Shown piece after piece: positions 28,958 to 37,480 of a stretch of 64,000 nt of DNA. This DNA comes from Bdellovibrionales bacterium (GTDB taxonomy: Bacteria > Bdellovibrionota > UBA1018 > CAIMNF01), in assembly GCA_018266375.1 (NCBI GenBank), contig JAFEAO010000004.1, forward strand, positions 1 to 64,000, given 5' to 3'. Below the pieces are notes generated by a model that did not search any database, had not been told where the DNA came from, and worked only from the letters and a program-made list of their open reading frames with translations. Numbering within the stretch: position 1 is the first letter of the stretch; the number at the start of each line of letters is the position of its first letter. Made by a program: the position numbers and the translations under genes.

Positions 28958-29929
28958 ATGTTTCATATCATTCCACCTGATTCCCATTTCGATTTCATGA
29001 AAAAACGCAAGATCTGGATCAGCCTTTCGATTCTGGCGATCGTGCTTTCGTTTTACGGCCTCTTCACCAAGGGCCTCAACTACGGCATCGACTTCACGGG
29101 CGGCGCGGAAGTAAAAGTGCACGTTCCACAAACTTGGAACACCGGCACCTTGCGCGAAACTCTTGAGAAGGGAGGCCTCACCGGTCTGAAGATCCTTCAG
29201 TTAGGCTCCGCTCAAGACAGCGAATACATGATTCGCGCTCAAGAAGAAGGCAAAGACCTGAACCAAGTTGTCGATCAAATGAAGAAGAGCCTGAGCTCAA
29301 CACTTCAGCCAAACGAGTTCGAGATTAAATCGGCCGACATCGTCGGTCCGTCGGCGGGCGGTCTTTTGCGTAAAAACGGGTTGCTCGCGGCGTTCTACGC
29401 TCTCCTCGCGATTCTCCTTTACGTCGCGATTCGATTCGACTTTCGATATGCCCCGGGCGCCGTCGTCGCGCTTTTCCATGATGCGGTCGTGGTCATCGGG
29501 GTGTTCATCGTGTTTCAAATCGAGTTCGATCTGACCGTTTTGGCCGCGATCTTGGCGCTCATCGGTTACTCGAACAACGATACGATCATCGTGTTCGACC
29601 GGATTCGCGAAACCTTGAAGCTCAACCCGGGCAAAACCATCGAAGATGTCGTTAACGAGTCGGTCAACCAGACCCTCGGACGTACGATCATGACTTCGAT
29701 TTGTACCTTCGTGTCGGTTGCCGCCCTCTATTTGTTTGGCGGCCACGTGCTTCAGCCGTTCTCGTTTGCGTTGATGACCGGGATCATCGTCGGGTGTTAC
29801 TCGTCGGTTTTCATCGCATCTTCACTCGTCATCGTGATCGCTCACTACCGTGAAGATCAAGCGAAGTCGGGCAAAGGCAAAAAACGCCGTGAAGTCAAAC
29901 TCAGCCCGGAAGCGCACATCGGTATTTAA
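28958..29929 (+). CDS. secF: Protein translocase subunit SecF
   Basis: 323 residues. LNYGIDFTGGAEVKV after the first helix, then VGPSAGGLLRKNGL and LIGYSNNDTIIVFDRIRETLK are SecF motifs. The SNNDT form of the helix-4 motif is close to the usual YSxNDTIVVFDRIRE. Follows secD by 17 nt with an AAGGA site. Its last stop base is shared with the recJ start. Confidence 0.96.
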   Translation: MFHIIPPDSHFDFMKKRKIWISLSILAIVLSFYGLFTKGLNYGIDFTGGAEVKVHVPQTWNTGTLRETLEKGGLTGLKILQLGSAQDSEYMIRAQEEGKDLNQVVDQMKKSLSSTLQPNEFEIKSADIVGPSAGGLLRKNGLLAAFYALLAILLYVAIRFDFRYAPGAVVALFHDAVVVIGVFIVFQIEFDLTVLAAILALIGYSNNDTIIVFDRIRETLKLNPGKTIEDVVNESVNQTLGRTIMTSICTFVSVAALYLFGGHVLQPFSFALMTGIIVGCYSSVFIASSLVIVIAHYREDQAKSGKGKKRREVKLSPEAHIGI

Positions 29930-31716
29930 TGCAGTGGTTTTCTAAAATTGATGAAGGGGATTTGAGGGCGACAGCCGAGCGTTTATCGGCTGAGCTGGGC
30001 ATGAACCCCCTCGCGGCCACTGTTTGCGTCAATCGCGGGATGAAAGACGCCGAAGAGGTAAAAAAATTCCTCAATCCGCGTCTCGACCAGCTCACGCATC
30101 CGTTCGCGATCAAAGATCTAGAAAAAACCGTCGAGCATATCCTCATCACGCAAACCACAGGCGAGGAGGGTGCGACGGCTTCGCGCAGGAAGCTCCGTGT
30201 GTTCACCGACTATGACGTCGACGGCACGACCGGAGCGGCGCTTTTGACGTGGTTTTTTCGTGACATGGGATTTAACTTCGACGTCGTGCAGCCCGACCGG
30301 TTCAAAGACGGTTACGGCCTGAACCCGGGAGCGGTGGAACAAGCCGCGCGCGACGGAGTGGATACTCTCATTACCGTCGATTGCGGGATCACCAACTTCG
30401 AAGCGGCCAATAAAGCGCAAGAGTTGGGCGTCAACCTCATCATCGTGGATCACCATCAGATTGATCCCGCACACGGATTGCCGCCGGCCTTTGCCGTGAT
30501 CGATCCGCAACGTGCGGACGATGAGTCCGGCCGCCGCGAACTTTGCGGCTGCGCGCTCGCGTTTTACCTGTGCATGGGTTTGCGCACGGCCGCGCGTGAA
30601 ATGGGTTACTTCGAAGAACGCGGGCTTGCCGAACCGAATTTGAAATCTCTTCTCGATCTCGTCGTGATCGCGACTGCGGCCGATATGGTTCCGCTTACGG
30701 GTGATAACCGCACGCTCGTCAAACACGGGCTCGAAGTCTTGCGTGCAACCACCAAACCGGGTTTGCGTACGCTCATTCAAAACGCCGGGATTGAAATCAA
30801 ACTCGTATCGCCGACCAACTTGGGTTTTAGTCTCGGACCCAGGATCAATGCTTCGGGCCGCATGGGTTCAGCCGAGACCGCGTATCGCGTGCTCACCACC
30901 AAGGATCCGATCGAAGGCCAAAAACTCGCGGACGAACTCGAAAGCATCAATAAAAAACGCGCCGAGCTTCAAAACTCAATCTGGGACAGCGCTAGAGAGT
31001 TGATCAACAAGGGCATCGAAGCGGGTAAGTACCGGCACGCGGTGGTCGTGGCTTCCGCCGACTGGCACGAAGGTGTGGTGGGGATTGTCGCATCCAAAGT
31101 AACCGATCACTTCAAGAGGCCTGCGATCGTGCTTGCGATTCGTGAAGACGGTGTCGCTAAAGGAAGCGCCCGCTCTTACGGCGGATACAACGTTCTCGAC
31201 GCTCTCCATGAATCAAAGCAATTTTTAAAGGGTTACGGGGGTCACAAGTTTGCGGCGGGTCTCTCGCTCGATCCAAGCGACCTCGATGCGTTTGTCGCTC
31301 ACTACGATCGGATGATTGCCGATGCCAAGCCTCTTGACGATAGCGGTAAGACCCTCAAGGTCGAAGGCTACATCGAGCCTGAAGTGCTCACTCCACGCGC
31401 GATTGAGGAACTCGAGAAGTTAGCTCCGTACGGCCCAGGCAATCCAGAGCCGATTTTTGGCGTGAAGGCGGGCGTGAGCCAACAATCCGTACTCAAAGGC
31501 CGGCACCTCAAGTTAAAACTTAGCGGGCAGAGTCGAGGATTTTTGCTCGAGGGGATCTGGTTTAATGCCGCAGAGAGACTAGAGTACACACAGCTTGTAG
31601 AAAAATCTGCGCAGACGCATAGCCCTTGTTTATTCGCGGGAATTCCCGAATTAAACCGCTTCATGGGCCGGACCACGCCCACACTCCGGATCAAAACGGC
31701 GAGCGATCTAGTTTAA
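29929..31716 (+). CDS. recJ: Single-stranded-DNA-specific 5'-3' exonuclease RecJ
   Basis: 595 residues of the DHH phosphoesterase superfamily: VFTDYDVDGTTGAALL (motif I, metal-binding Asp), TVDCGI, LIIVDHHQIDP (motif III DHH), and DHHA1-type SARSYGGYNVLDAL and GGHKFAAG in the second domain, then an OB fold. Acts in recombination repair and mismatch repair. Its ATG overlaps the secF stop by one base, so it is in the same operon. Confidence 0.95.
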   Translation: MQWFSKIDEGDLRATAERLSAELGMNPLAATVCVNRGMKDAEEVKKFLNPRLDQLTHPFAIKDLEKTVEHILITQTTGEEGATASRRKLRVFTDYDVDGTTGAALLTWFFRDMGFNFDVVQPDRFKDGYGLNPGAVEQAARDGVDTLITVDCGITNFEAANKAQELGVNLIIVDHHQIDPAHGLPPAFAVIDPQRADDESGRRELCGCALAFYLCMGLRTAAREMGYFEERGLAEPNLKSLLDLVVIATAADMVPLTGDNRTLVKHGLEVLRATTKPGLRTLIQNAGIEIKLVSPTNLGFSLGPRINASGRMGSAETAYRVLTTKDPIEGQKLADELESINKKRAELQNSIWDSARELINKGIEAGKYRHAVVVASADWHEGVVGIVASKVTDHFKRPAIVLAIREDGVAKGSARSYGGYNVLDALHESKQFLKGYGGHKFAAGLSLDPSDLDAFVAHYDRMIADAKPLDDSGKTLKVEGYIEPEVLTPRAIEELEKLAPYGPGNPEPIFGVKAGVSQQSVLKGRHLKLKLSGQSRGFLLEGIWFNAAERLEYTQLVEKSAQTHSPCLFAGIPELNRFMGRTTPTLRIKTASDLV

Positions 31717-31876
31717 TCCTGCGCCTCTAAAAAAAATTTCATTAGAGCCAGGATCTTGGCGCTTGTTTATTTACATTGTTTGTATTTAAATTTAGTTAAG
31801 TATTACTTTAGTCGAAACCCGTAGGTGGTTTCTAGCTTGTCTCGCTCAGAATTGGACCCAGGGAGGGGTCTCGTAC

Positions 31877-33631
31877 ATGAGTTCAAACACCGTTACATCC
31901 ATTCCATCATTGTATGAAGCAACAGCAAAATTCGCGTTTGTCGTCGCACTTTTGATTCTCATTCCGCTAACATCGTTCGGTAAGGAATATAAATCCGTTC
32001 CGGGCGAACTCGTCGTGCGTCTCAAGCAAGACAGCCTCAGCAAAACGACTGCTGCAACCGTGCTGCATTCGGTGGCATCATCACTCTCCCAGAAATTAAA
32101 TTTAAAAACGACGGTTAAAACTCGTTCTTTCGCGACTAGCGCGGACTTCGCGGTGATCTCGGTCCCCGAAGCCGACAAAGCCAGATCAATCGGACTCCTG
32201 CAACAAGATGCGCGCGTCGCATACGCCGAGCCAAACTACCTTTACTCGCTCTACGAAGACCGCGCGGACGACCCGCGCGAAACCACTCCAAACGATTCGA
32301 TGTTCGGTCGACTTTGGGGAATGAAAAACACCGGGCAAACGGACGATGCGGGCCAAGCGGGCCGCGCGGGCGCCGATATTCACGTTGCATCCGTATGGGC
32401 GGACGGGATCACGGGTTCACGCAATATAAAAGTCGCGGTCATCGATACTGGCGTGGACTACACGCACCCGGATCTCACTGCGAACGTATGGACCAACCCA
32501 GGCGAAGTGGCCGGCGACGGCATCGATAACGACGGCGACGGCTTCGTCGACGACGTTCACGGTTGGAACTTTTCGGTCCCGGCGGGTTCTCCCACCTCAT
32601 CGGACCCGAGAGACGATCACTATCATGGCACTCACTGCGCGGGTACGATCGGCGCATTGGGTAACAACACTCAAGGTGTTGCGGGCGTGAACTGGAACGT
32701 GACGATCATTCCGATTAAATTTTTGAACTCTCAGGGCTCGGGAACCCTCGAAGGCGCTGTTTCAGCGATTCAGTACGCCACTCTCCAGCACGTAAACTTG
32801 ATGTCAAACAGCTGGGGCGGCGGTCCGTTCACTCAGTCGCTTTATGATACGATCAAAGAAGCGCGCGATGCGGGCATCTTGTTTGTCGCTGCCGCGGGTA
32901 ACGACGCTAACGATAACGACGCGACTCCGTCTTATCCGGCAAGCTACCAACTTGAAAACGTCATCTCGGTTGCTGCTACCGATAATCTCGACCACTTGGC
33001 GAGTTTCTCGAACTTTGGTCGGACTAAGGTGCACGTCGCGGCTCCGGGCGTGAAGATCCTCTCGACCGTTCCGGCGTCACAAGGCAATTACAAAGTGCTG
33101 AGTGGAACATCGATGGCGACTCCGCACGTATCGGGTATCGCAGCGCTCATGTTGTCCGCAAACTCGGGCATGTCTTACGCTGACATCAAGTCGACGTTGA
33201 TTCGCACCAGCGATCCGATCCGCGCGCTCTCGAAGCGTTCGGTCTCGGGCGGTCGCGTGAACGTTTACAACGCGCTTCACGGCATTATCCCTCCTGCAAT
33301 TCCGGCTCCGGACGAAAGCGCTTGGGTGGACTATGCTTTCACCGCGGAGAGCGTGCATCCGTATCCTTCTAATGCAAACTTGACTTACCCAATCTCGGTG
33401 CCGGGCGCGCGTTACATCCGCGTCGTATTCGAAAATATCGATACCGAAGCGAGTTATGATTTCGTGACCGTGACGGATGCAAACGGTGACGAGATTGAAG
33501 CAGTTTCCGGCGCGAAAACGAACTATGTGACCGACTACTTGAGCGGCGATCATGCCGTCATTTCTTTGAAGAGTGACGCAAGCGTGAACAAGTCCGGCTT
33601 TAAAGTCGCGAGGCTCCAAGCCGTTTACTAA
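31877..33631 (+). CDS. Secreted subtilisin-like protease with I9 propeptide and CUB-like C terminus
   Basis: 584 residues. A hydrophobic signal (about 18-38) precedes an inhibitor-I9-like propeptide (GELVVRLKQ ... VAYAEPNYLYSLY). The S8 domain has Asp in VIDTGVDYTHPDL, His in HYHGTHCAG, Asn in AAAGNDAND and Ser in SGTSMATPHVSG. A Ca-binding-like DGIDNDGDGFVDD insert lies near residue 215. The last ~110 residues form a beta domain resembling CUB (VRYIRVVFENIDTEA-type; seen as YIRVVFENIDTEASYDFV). Domain order suits a secreted degradative enzyme. Confidence 0.93.
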   Translation: MSSNTVTSIPSLYEATAKFAFVVALLILIPLTSFGKEYKSVPGELVVRLKQDSLSKTTAATVLHSVASSLSQKLNLKTTVKTRSFATSADFAVISVPEADKARSIGLLQQDARVAYAEPNYLYSLYEDRADDPRETTPNDSMFGRLWGMKNTGQTDDAGQAGRAGADIHVASVWADGITGSRNIKVAVIDTGVDYTHPDLTANVWTNPGEVAGDGIDNDGDGFVDDVHGWNFSVPAGSPTSSDPRDDHYHGTHCAGTIGALGNNTQGVAGVNWNVTIIPIKFLNSQGSGTLEGAVSAIQYATLQHVNLMSNSWGGGPFTQSLYDTIKEARDAGILFVAAAGNDANDNDATPSYPASYQLENVISVAATDNLDHLASFSNFGRTKVHVAAPGVKILSTVPASQGNYKVLSGTSMATPHVSGIAALMLSANSGMSYADIKSTLIRTSDPIRALSKRSVSGGRVNVYNALHGIIPPAIPAPDESAWVDYAFTAESVHPYPSNANLTYPISVPGARYIRVVFENIDTEASYDFVTVTDANGDEIEAVSGAKTNYVTDYLSGDHAVISLKSDASVNKSGFKVARLQAVY

Positions 33632-33683
33632 GCGGCAGTATTCGCCGTTGTCTTGCGCTGGGTGCTTCGGCTAAAATAGAAGC

Positions 33684-34313
33684 ATGAACTTCCAATTTAA
33701 AATTTTCACGAGATCACTGCTGGCACTGTCCACGGTGGTCTCGTTGAGTTTTACGGCCAGCGCCGCCGAGCCCGCCGATGTTTCAACCGCAGCTCCGTCC
33801 GCAGCTTCAGCAGCGAGTCCTGTTGTCTCTGTTGCTCCGACAAATTCCGTCGCTCCGGGCACGCCGGTCGTCGCCACTGTATCTCCAGCCGAGCGTCCGA
33901 ACGCTTCGCCGGGCCCGATGACCGCGTCCGGCAAAAAGAAGCTCCTTTCGGAATTCGCCAAGGCCCAGTCCAATCAAGAAAAGGCGGCGATCCATACATC
34001 GCGCAGCGAACTCAAAGAGCTGCAAGCCGCTCAAAGCCAGCGCTCTCGCTCTTGGCGTGAAACCGAGCGTAAAAAGCGCAAAGATTTTTTTGAATCGCAC
34101 GCGAGCGGCCCGGATCGCCGCGCGTTTGTTCAGGATTATTTGAAGCGCAAGAAAGAGCTCGACGCCGCTCAAAAGGGCGATCTTGAGGACTTCAAGAAAA
34201 AGTGGGCGATGAAGCTCGACGAGCTCAGAAAGAAGCAAAAGGAACGAGCGGCCGAGTTTAAATCCAAGGTCGATCAGGGACAGGCTCCGGACGCGAGTCT
34301 CTGGCCGAATTAG
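33684..34313 (+). CDS. Exported Ala-rich/charged coiled-coil protein, unknown
   Basis: 209 residues with signal peptide ending LSFTASAAE. A low-complexity Ala/Ser/Pro/Val linker (about 30-80) precedes a long charged helix rich in Lys, Arg, Glu and Gln (about 85-200) predicted to be coiled coil. The layout suggests a periplasmic spacer or peptidoglycan-near protein. No family recognised. Convergent with the next gene. Confidence 0.6.
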   Translation: MNFQFKIFTRSLLALSTVVSLSFTASAAEPADVSTAAPSAASAASPVVSVAPTNSVAPGTPVVATVSPAERPNASPGPMTASGKKKLLSEFAKAQSNQEKAAIHTSRSELKELQAAQSQRSRSWRETERKKRKDFFESHASGPDRRAFVQDYLKRKKELDAAQKGDLEDFKKKWAMKLDELRKKQKERAAEFKSKVDQGQAPDASLWPN

Positions 34314-34337
34314 AAGGATCGGTCTAGGCCGAACGGG

Positions 34338-35084
34338 CTACTTAATCCGATTCTGGCTAAACTCACCACGGAACACGGAGCGCAGGCCAGGCTTGGCGCC
34401 CTCGGCTGCATAGTCTTTGAAACACGTCACGACGAGCTTGAAGCTCGATTCCTTGGATGTGAGTGAATCCGAAGCGATCGCGACAAACTTGTAAGTCGGA
34501 GACTGGATTCCTTCCGGTGTCGCGGTGGCGGCTTCGCGCCAATCGAGACCGGTGTTGGTAAAGTCGATATCACATTGTTTGATGCCGGCTTTATCGTAGT
34601 TGCTGCTTACGTGTTTGAACAAGCGCGATTTGTTGCCGAGACTGTCCATGTTTTCTTTTTGAAGAATCACGCTGCCGATTGTGCAACGGGTGCCCGGAGC
34701 GTGGTTCATGTAACAGGTTTCTTTAAAGCTATTGCCTGCTCTAGCGATCACGTATTGATCAAGGCGAAAGTTCATGCTGACATACTGGTGGCGAACACTG
34801 TGGTCGCCGTCCGAAACCGTGACCCAGATGTCCGAGTTCACGCGATCGGCTTTGTGGTCTTCATTCAACATGATCTGGAACTGACTATCGCCTTTGGTTT
34901 TGGCCGAGCTCGTTTCGAATTCGCCTTCGGTGTAATCAAACTTATTCTGAGTGGCGTTCTCGTACACGCCGCCATCGTCCTGCGCGATAGCGAGGTTCAT
35001 GTCAGTGGTTACGCTGTGAGTGATCTTCTTACCGCAAGCAGCGACGATCACGACGCACGCAAAAAGTACGATTACAAATTTCAT
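34338..35084 (-). CDS. Lipoprotein of unknown function
   Basis: 248 residues. Lipobox VVIVAAC at about residue 16 and a hydrophilic mature domain with four further Cys. The start is supported by GGGAGAGAGA 4-5 nt upstream and by a good sigma70 promoter. No family recognised; the beta-rich pattern suggests a periplasmic sandwich domain. Confidence 0.7.
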   Translation of the reverse strand: MKFVIVLFACVVIVAACGKKITHSVTTDMNLAIAQDDGGVYENATQNKFDYTEGEFETSSAKTKGDSQFQIMLNEDHKADRVNSDIWVTVSDGDHSVRHQYVSMNFRLDQYVIARAGNSFKETCYMNHAPGTRCTIGSVILQKENMDSLGNKSRLFKHVSSNYDKAGIKQCDIDFTNTGLDWREAATATPEGIQSPTYKFVAIASDSLTSKESSFKLVVTCFKDYAAEGAKPGLRSVFRGEFSQNRIK

Positions 35085-35123
35085 CTATTCTCTCTCCCAA
35101 AAGGGATGGGCTTAACGCGGCGC

Positions 35124-35152
35124 AAGTTATCGAATTGGAGTGAGATTGTCAA
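35124..35152 (-). promoter_or_regulatory. Sigma70-type promoter for the lipoprotein gene
   Basis: TTGACA (35152-35147), 17-bp spacer, TAACTT (35129-35124) on the minus strand. A start near 35117 would give a ~33-nt leader with the purine-rich ribosome site. One of the best consensus promoters in the window. Confidence 0.65.
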
Positions 35153-35257
35153 CCCGCGGAGCCGGAAAAGACGTTCTATTTTCGTTAAAATTAAATAACT
35201 TCAATATAATTAATATGAAGCGGAACTATGTGTGAAAATCCTCATTACCTGAGCGAG

Positions 35258-35932
35258 TTACACACCCTTGGTGTCCATTCCCCACAATTGTTTGTGGAGT
35301 TGGAGTTGGAATCTGACCGGCAAATGATCGGCGAGGATTTGTTCCGCTAGCCAGCGAGGTTGCACGCCCTCGTAAGGGGCGGGCGAATTTTCAGCCGGAA
35401 GCGCCGGAGAGAACAGGATCTCGCGCGTCGGAAGTTTCGCCGAACGCACGATCTCGCGCGCCCAAGCGTAGTCGTCACGCGAAGTGATGACGAATTTAAT
35501 TTCGTCCGACGGCTTTAAAAACTTCAAATTTTCCTTATAAAACCCCCGTGACATTCGCGAGCCCGGAGTTTTGATGTCCATCACGATACGCGCGTGAGGA
35601 GCGAATTTTTCGATCGAGACTTCGCCGTGGGTTTCGATGCTGACGTCGTAGTCCACCGCGCGCAAAGCTTGGAGCAACTCGAGGGTATTGCGTTGGAGCA
35701 AAGGCTCGCCGCCGGTCAAAAGCACGTGGCGAACTTGATACGGTTTGACCTCGGCTAGAATCTCGCCGACCGACATCTTCTTTCCGCCCTTGAACGCGTA
35801 AACCGAGTCGCAGTAAGAGCAACGGAGGTTACATCCGGTAAGCCGGATAAAGGCGAAGGGGACGCCGATCAACGAGGATTCGCCTTGGAGCGAATGAAAG
35901 ATCTCGGTAATGAGGAGTCCTGAAAATGCCAT
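35258..35932 (-). CDS. queE: 7-carboxy-7-deazaguanine synthase (radical SAM)
   Basis: Converts 6-carboxy-tetrahydropterin to 7-carboxy-7-deazaguanine in preQ0/queuosine synthesis. 224 residues. The 4Fe-4S cluster motif is TGCNLRCSYCDS (C-x3-C-x2-C). FHSLQGESSLIGVPFAFIRL at the N terminus and LTGGEPLLQ (SAM-binding) are QueE features. The gene stands alone, but queA and tgt of the same pathway are 9-15 kb away; queC and queD are not in the window. Confidence 0.92.
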   Translation of the reverse strand: MAFSGLLITEIFHSLQGESSLIGVPFAFIRLTGCNLRCSYCDSVYAFKGGKKMSVGEILAEVKPYQVRHVLLTGGEPLLQRNTLELLQALRAVDYDVSIETHGEVSIEKFAPHARIVMDIKTPGSRMSRGFYKENLKFLKPSDEIKFVITSRDDYAWAREIVRSAKLPTREILFSPALPAENSPAPYEGVQPRWLAEQILADHLPVRFQLQLHKQLWGMDTKGV

Positions 35933-36045
35933 ATTTGCCCCACATCATAGCCGGAGTCCGGCAATCCGTCAAAAACCTGCAAAAGCGTCAGGAGGACGAA
36001 AAAACGTACCTGGTACAAAAGTTCCGTCTGCCGTACCATAGGCCC

Positions 36046-37089
36046 ATGAACAAGAATCTCTACCGGGCTTTTCTCGTGCTCCTCGTGACGGTGTTTCTGG
36101 TGAACCTGACGATGCTCGCGCACTACTTGATGCCGTTATTTTTGGGTTGGGTTTTCTCGACGGTGCTCAACCCGTTCCACAAGTGGCTCATCTTTAAAAA
36201 GTGGAAAACACAGCGGGCAGGATTGGTGTCGACCCTGGCCGCTCTGTTCGTGATTATTTTGCCGATCGGTGGGTTTGGATTCGCGCTCGTCAAAAACTTA
36301 ATCCGCATCATCGCGCCTCTCGCGAAATCGGGCGTGAACATCGATGCGATGATCGGCAGGATTTATTCGTTTCCGATCGCGGCCCGCGTGTTCGAAGACC
36401 AGGACGATCTCCGGCTTTTCATCGATGAGAACTCCAAGAAGGTCGTCGGGACGCTGATGGAGAGCCTTACGAATTTGCTTTCTTCGGCGCCCGAGTTGAT
36501 CCTGCAGCTCGTGCTGGCGCTTCTCGCATGTTATTTTATCTTGGTCGACGGTAAGAGGTTCCGGACTTGGTTGGATCCAAGGATTCCGCTTCCGGCCGAC
36601 GCCAAGAAACATCTCGTCAAATCGCTGAACGATATGGCGTACACGAGTTTTTTGTCGATGCTTGCGGCCGCATTCGCTCAATCCCTCATTGTCTTTGCCG
36701 CTTTCGTCGTCCTAGGCGTACCGATGGCGTCGCTTGCTCTTGGAGTAGCTTTTGTCTGCGCGTGGTTCCCGATTTTCGGAGTGACGCCGGTGTGGTTGGG
36801 CGGACTGATCTATCTCGCTATTCAAGATAAGCCGGGTCTTGCTCTCGGCATGTTGGTTTTCGGGATTGCCGCGGGACTCGTCGACAACATCGTACGGCCG
36901 TGGGTTTTGAAGGGACGCGCCGATTTGCATCCGCTCATCAGTTTGGTCGCGATTTTCGGCGCGATTAAATATCTCGGGATTCTTGGTGTCCTCGTCGGTC
37001 CGGTGGTGGTGTGTTGTCTGATCGAGTTCCTGCAACTTTGGCCGCAATTTGCCGAGCTGCTCGGCTTGAATCCGGACCCGCAAAAATGA
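36046..37089 (+). CDS. AI-2E/PerM family membrane transporter
   Basis: 347 residues from the ATG at 36046; the frame extends upstream to 35926 but that part is hydrophilic and overlaps queE. About eight membrane segments. The C-terminal part FGVTPVWLGGLIYLAIQ ... GLVDNIVRPWVLKGRADLHPLISLVAIFGAI (in part) carries the family's D-N-hydrophobic-RP motif. Family members export autoinducer-2, fatty acids or Na+/H+; the substrate here is unknown. Confidence 0.85.
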   Translation: MNKNLYRAFLVLLVTVFLVNLTMLAHYLMPLFLGWVFSTVLNPFHKWLIFKKWKTQRAGLVSTLAALFVIILPIGGFGFALVKNLIRIIAPLAKSGVNIDAMIGRIYSFPIAARVFEDQDDLRLFIDENSKKVVGTLMESLTNLLSSAPELILQLVLALLACYFILVDGKRFRTWLDPRIPLPADAKKHLVKSLNDMAYTSFLSMLAAAFAQSLIVFAAFVVLGVPMASLALGVAFVCAWFPIFGVTPVWLGGLIYLAIQDKPGLALGMLVFGIAAGLVDNIVRPWVLKGRADLHPLISLVAIFGAIKYLGILGVLVGPVVVCCLIEFLQLWPQFAELLGLNPDPQK

Positions 37090-37125
37090 AAAAGACGTGA
37101 GGATCCTTCTTGGTCTCACGTCTTT
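37081..37125 (-). terminator. Rho-independent terminator of the c-di-GMP RNA
   Basis: On the minus strand AAAGACGTGAG (37125-37115) pairs perfectly with CTCACGTCTTT (37101-37091), followed by TT, CA and a T5 run. The stem also starts with an A-run on the plus strand, so it may serve the convergent AI-2E gene too. Confidence 0.75.
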
Positions 37126-37136
37126 GAACTGAAGAG

Positions 37137-37156
37137 GGGGATCCAGGGGGATCCCC
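37137..37156. repeat. GGGGATCC/GGATCCCC hairpin in the 3' part of the RNA
   Basis: Eight-base-pair stem with CCCT loop on the minus strand, between the aptamer and the final terminator. On the plus strand it is followed by TTTT, so it can act as terminator for the AI-2E transporter gene that ends at 37089. Confidence 0.6.
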
Positions 37157-37190
37157 TTTTGAAAAAATGAGTGAATTGGCTTCACCTTTT

Positions 37191-37276
37191 GGCAGCCCAG
37201 CCAGCGTATCCTTCTCGGGGTAAAGAAGGACTTAGCTCCGTTGGTTTTGCGTCTCCGATGTTTCCATCGGGTTGCC
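37191..37276 (-). promoter_or_regulatory. c-di-GMP-I riboswitch aptamer core
   Basis: Conserved GEMM-I elements in order: GGCAACC opening; a 6-bp stem CCGATG/CATCGG capped by GAAA (37264-37261); AGACGCAAAACC junction; CGGAGCTAAG containing one side of the tetraloop receptor; stem TCCTTCT/AGAAGGA (37230-37224 with 37215-37209); GATACGC as the other receptor side; and GCTGGGCTGCC closing with TGCC paired to the first GGCA. The GACGCAAA and CTAAG/TAC pieces are diagnostic. Confidence 0.85.
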
Positions 37277-37480
37277 TTTTTCAATAGGGGTATTTCTACC
37301 GCCTCTTCTGAGTCCCGAGTCCTTGGGCCTCTCTAAAATTTTTAAAGCCTCGTTGAAGAGCTACAATTCATTATCCTAATTGTTAAAAACTCTTCATAAT
37401 TTGATAATAACGCATTGAGTTAAAAATACAAGGACTTTTTTCGGTCCTAAAGATGATGATTTTACGGTACTTTTTAAGAA

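Larger units (their letters stand above)
37081..37330 (-). ncRNA. Orphan c-di-GMP-I (GEMM) riboswitch RNA, merRNA-like
   Basis: A stand-alone structured RNA on the minus strand: c-di-GMP-I aptamer (37276-37191), a short hairpin (GTGAA/TTCAC at about 37185-37171, followed by TTTTTT), the GGGGATCC hairpin, and a strong terminator. Downstream on the minus strand there is only antisense of the AI-2E gene for more than 1 kb, so no gene is controlled in cis. Bdellovibrio bacteriovorus is known to make a very abundant, gene-less GEMM RNA in attack phase (called merRNA), and this resembles it in architecture. The 5' end is not fixed; AT-rich sequence with TAGGATAAT and TTTAAA boxes lies between 37340 and 37380. 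Confidence 0.72.

Noticed and set aside
31717-31770. Imperfect hairpin after recJ (CTCTAA/TTAGAG with outer TCCTG/CAGGA)
   Set aside because: Could be a terminator, but no T-run follows the stem and internal mismatches are large.
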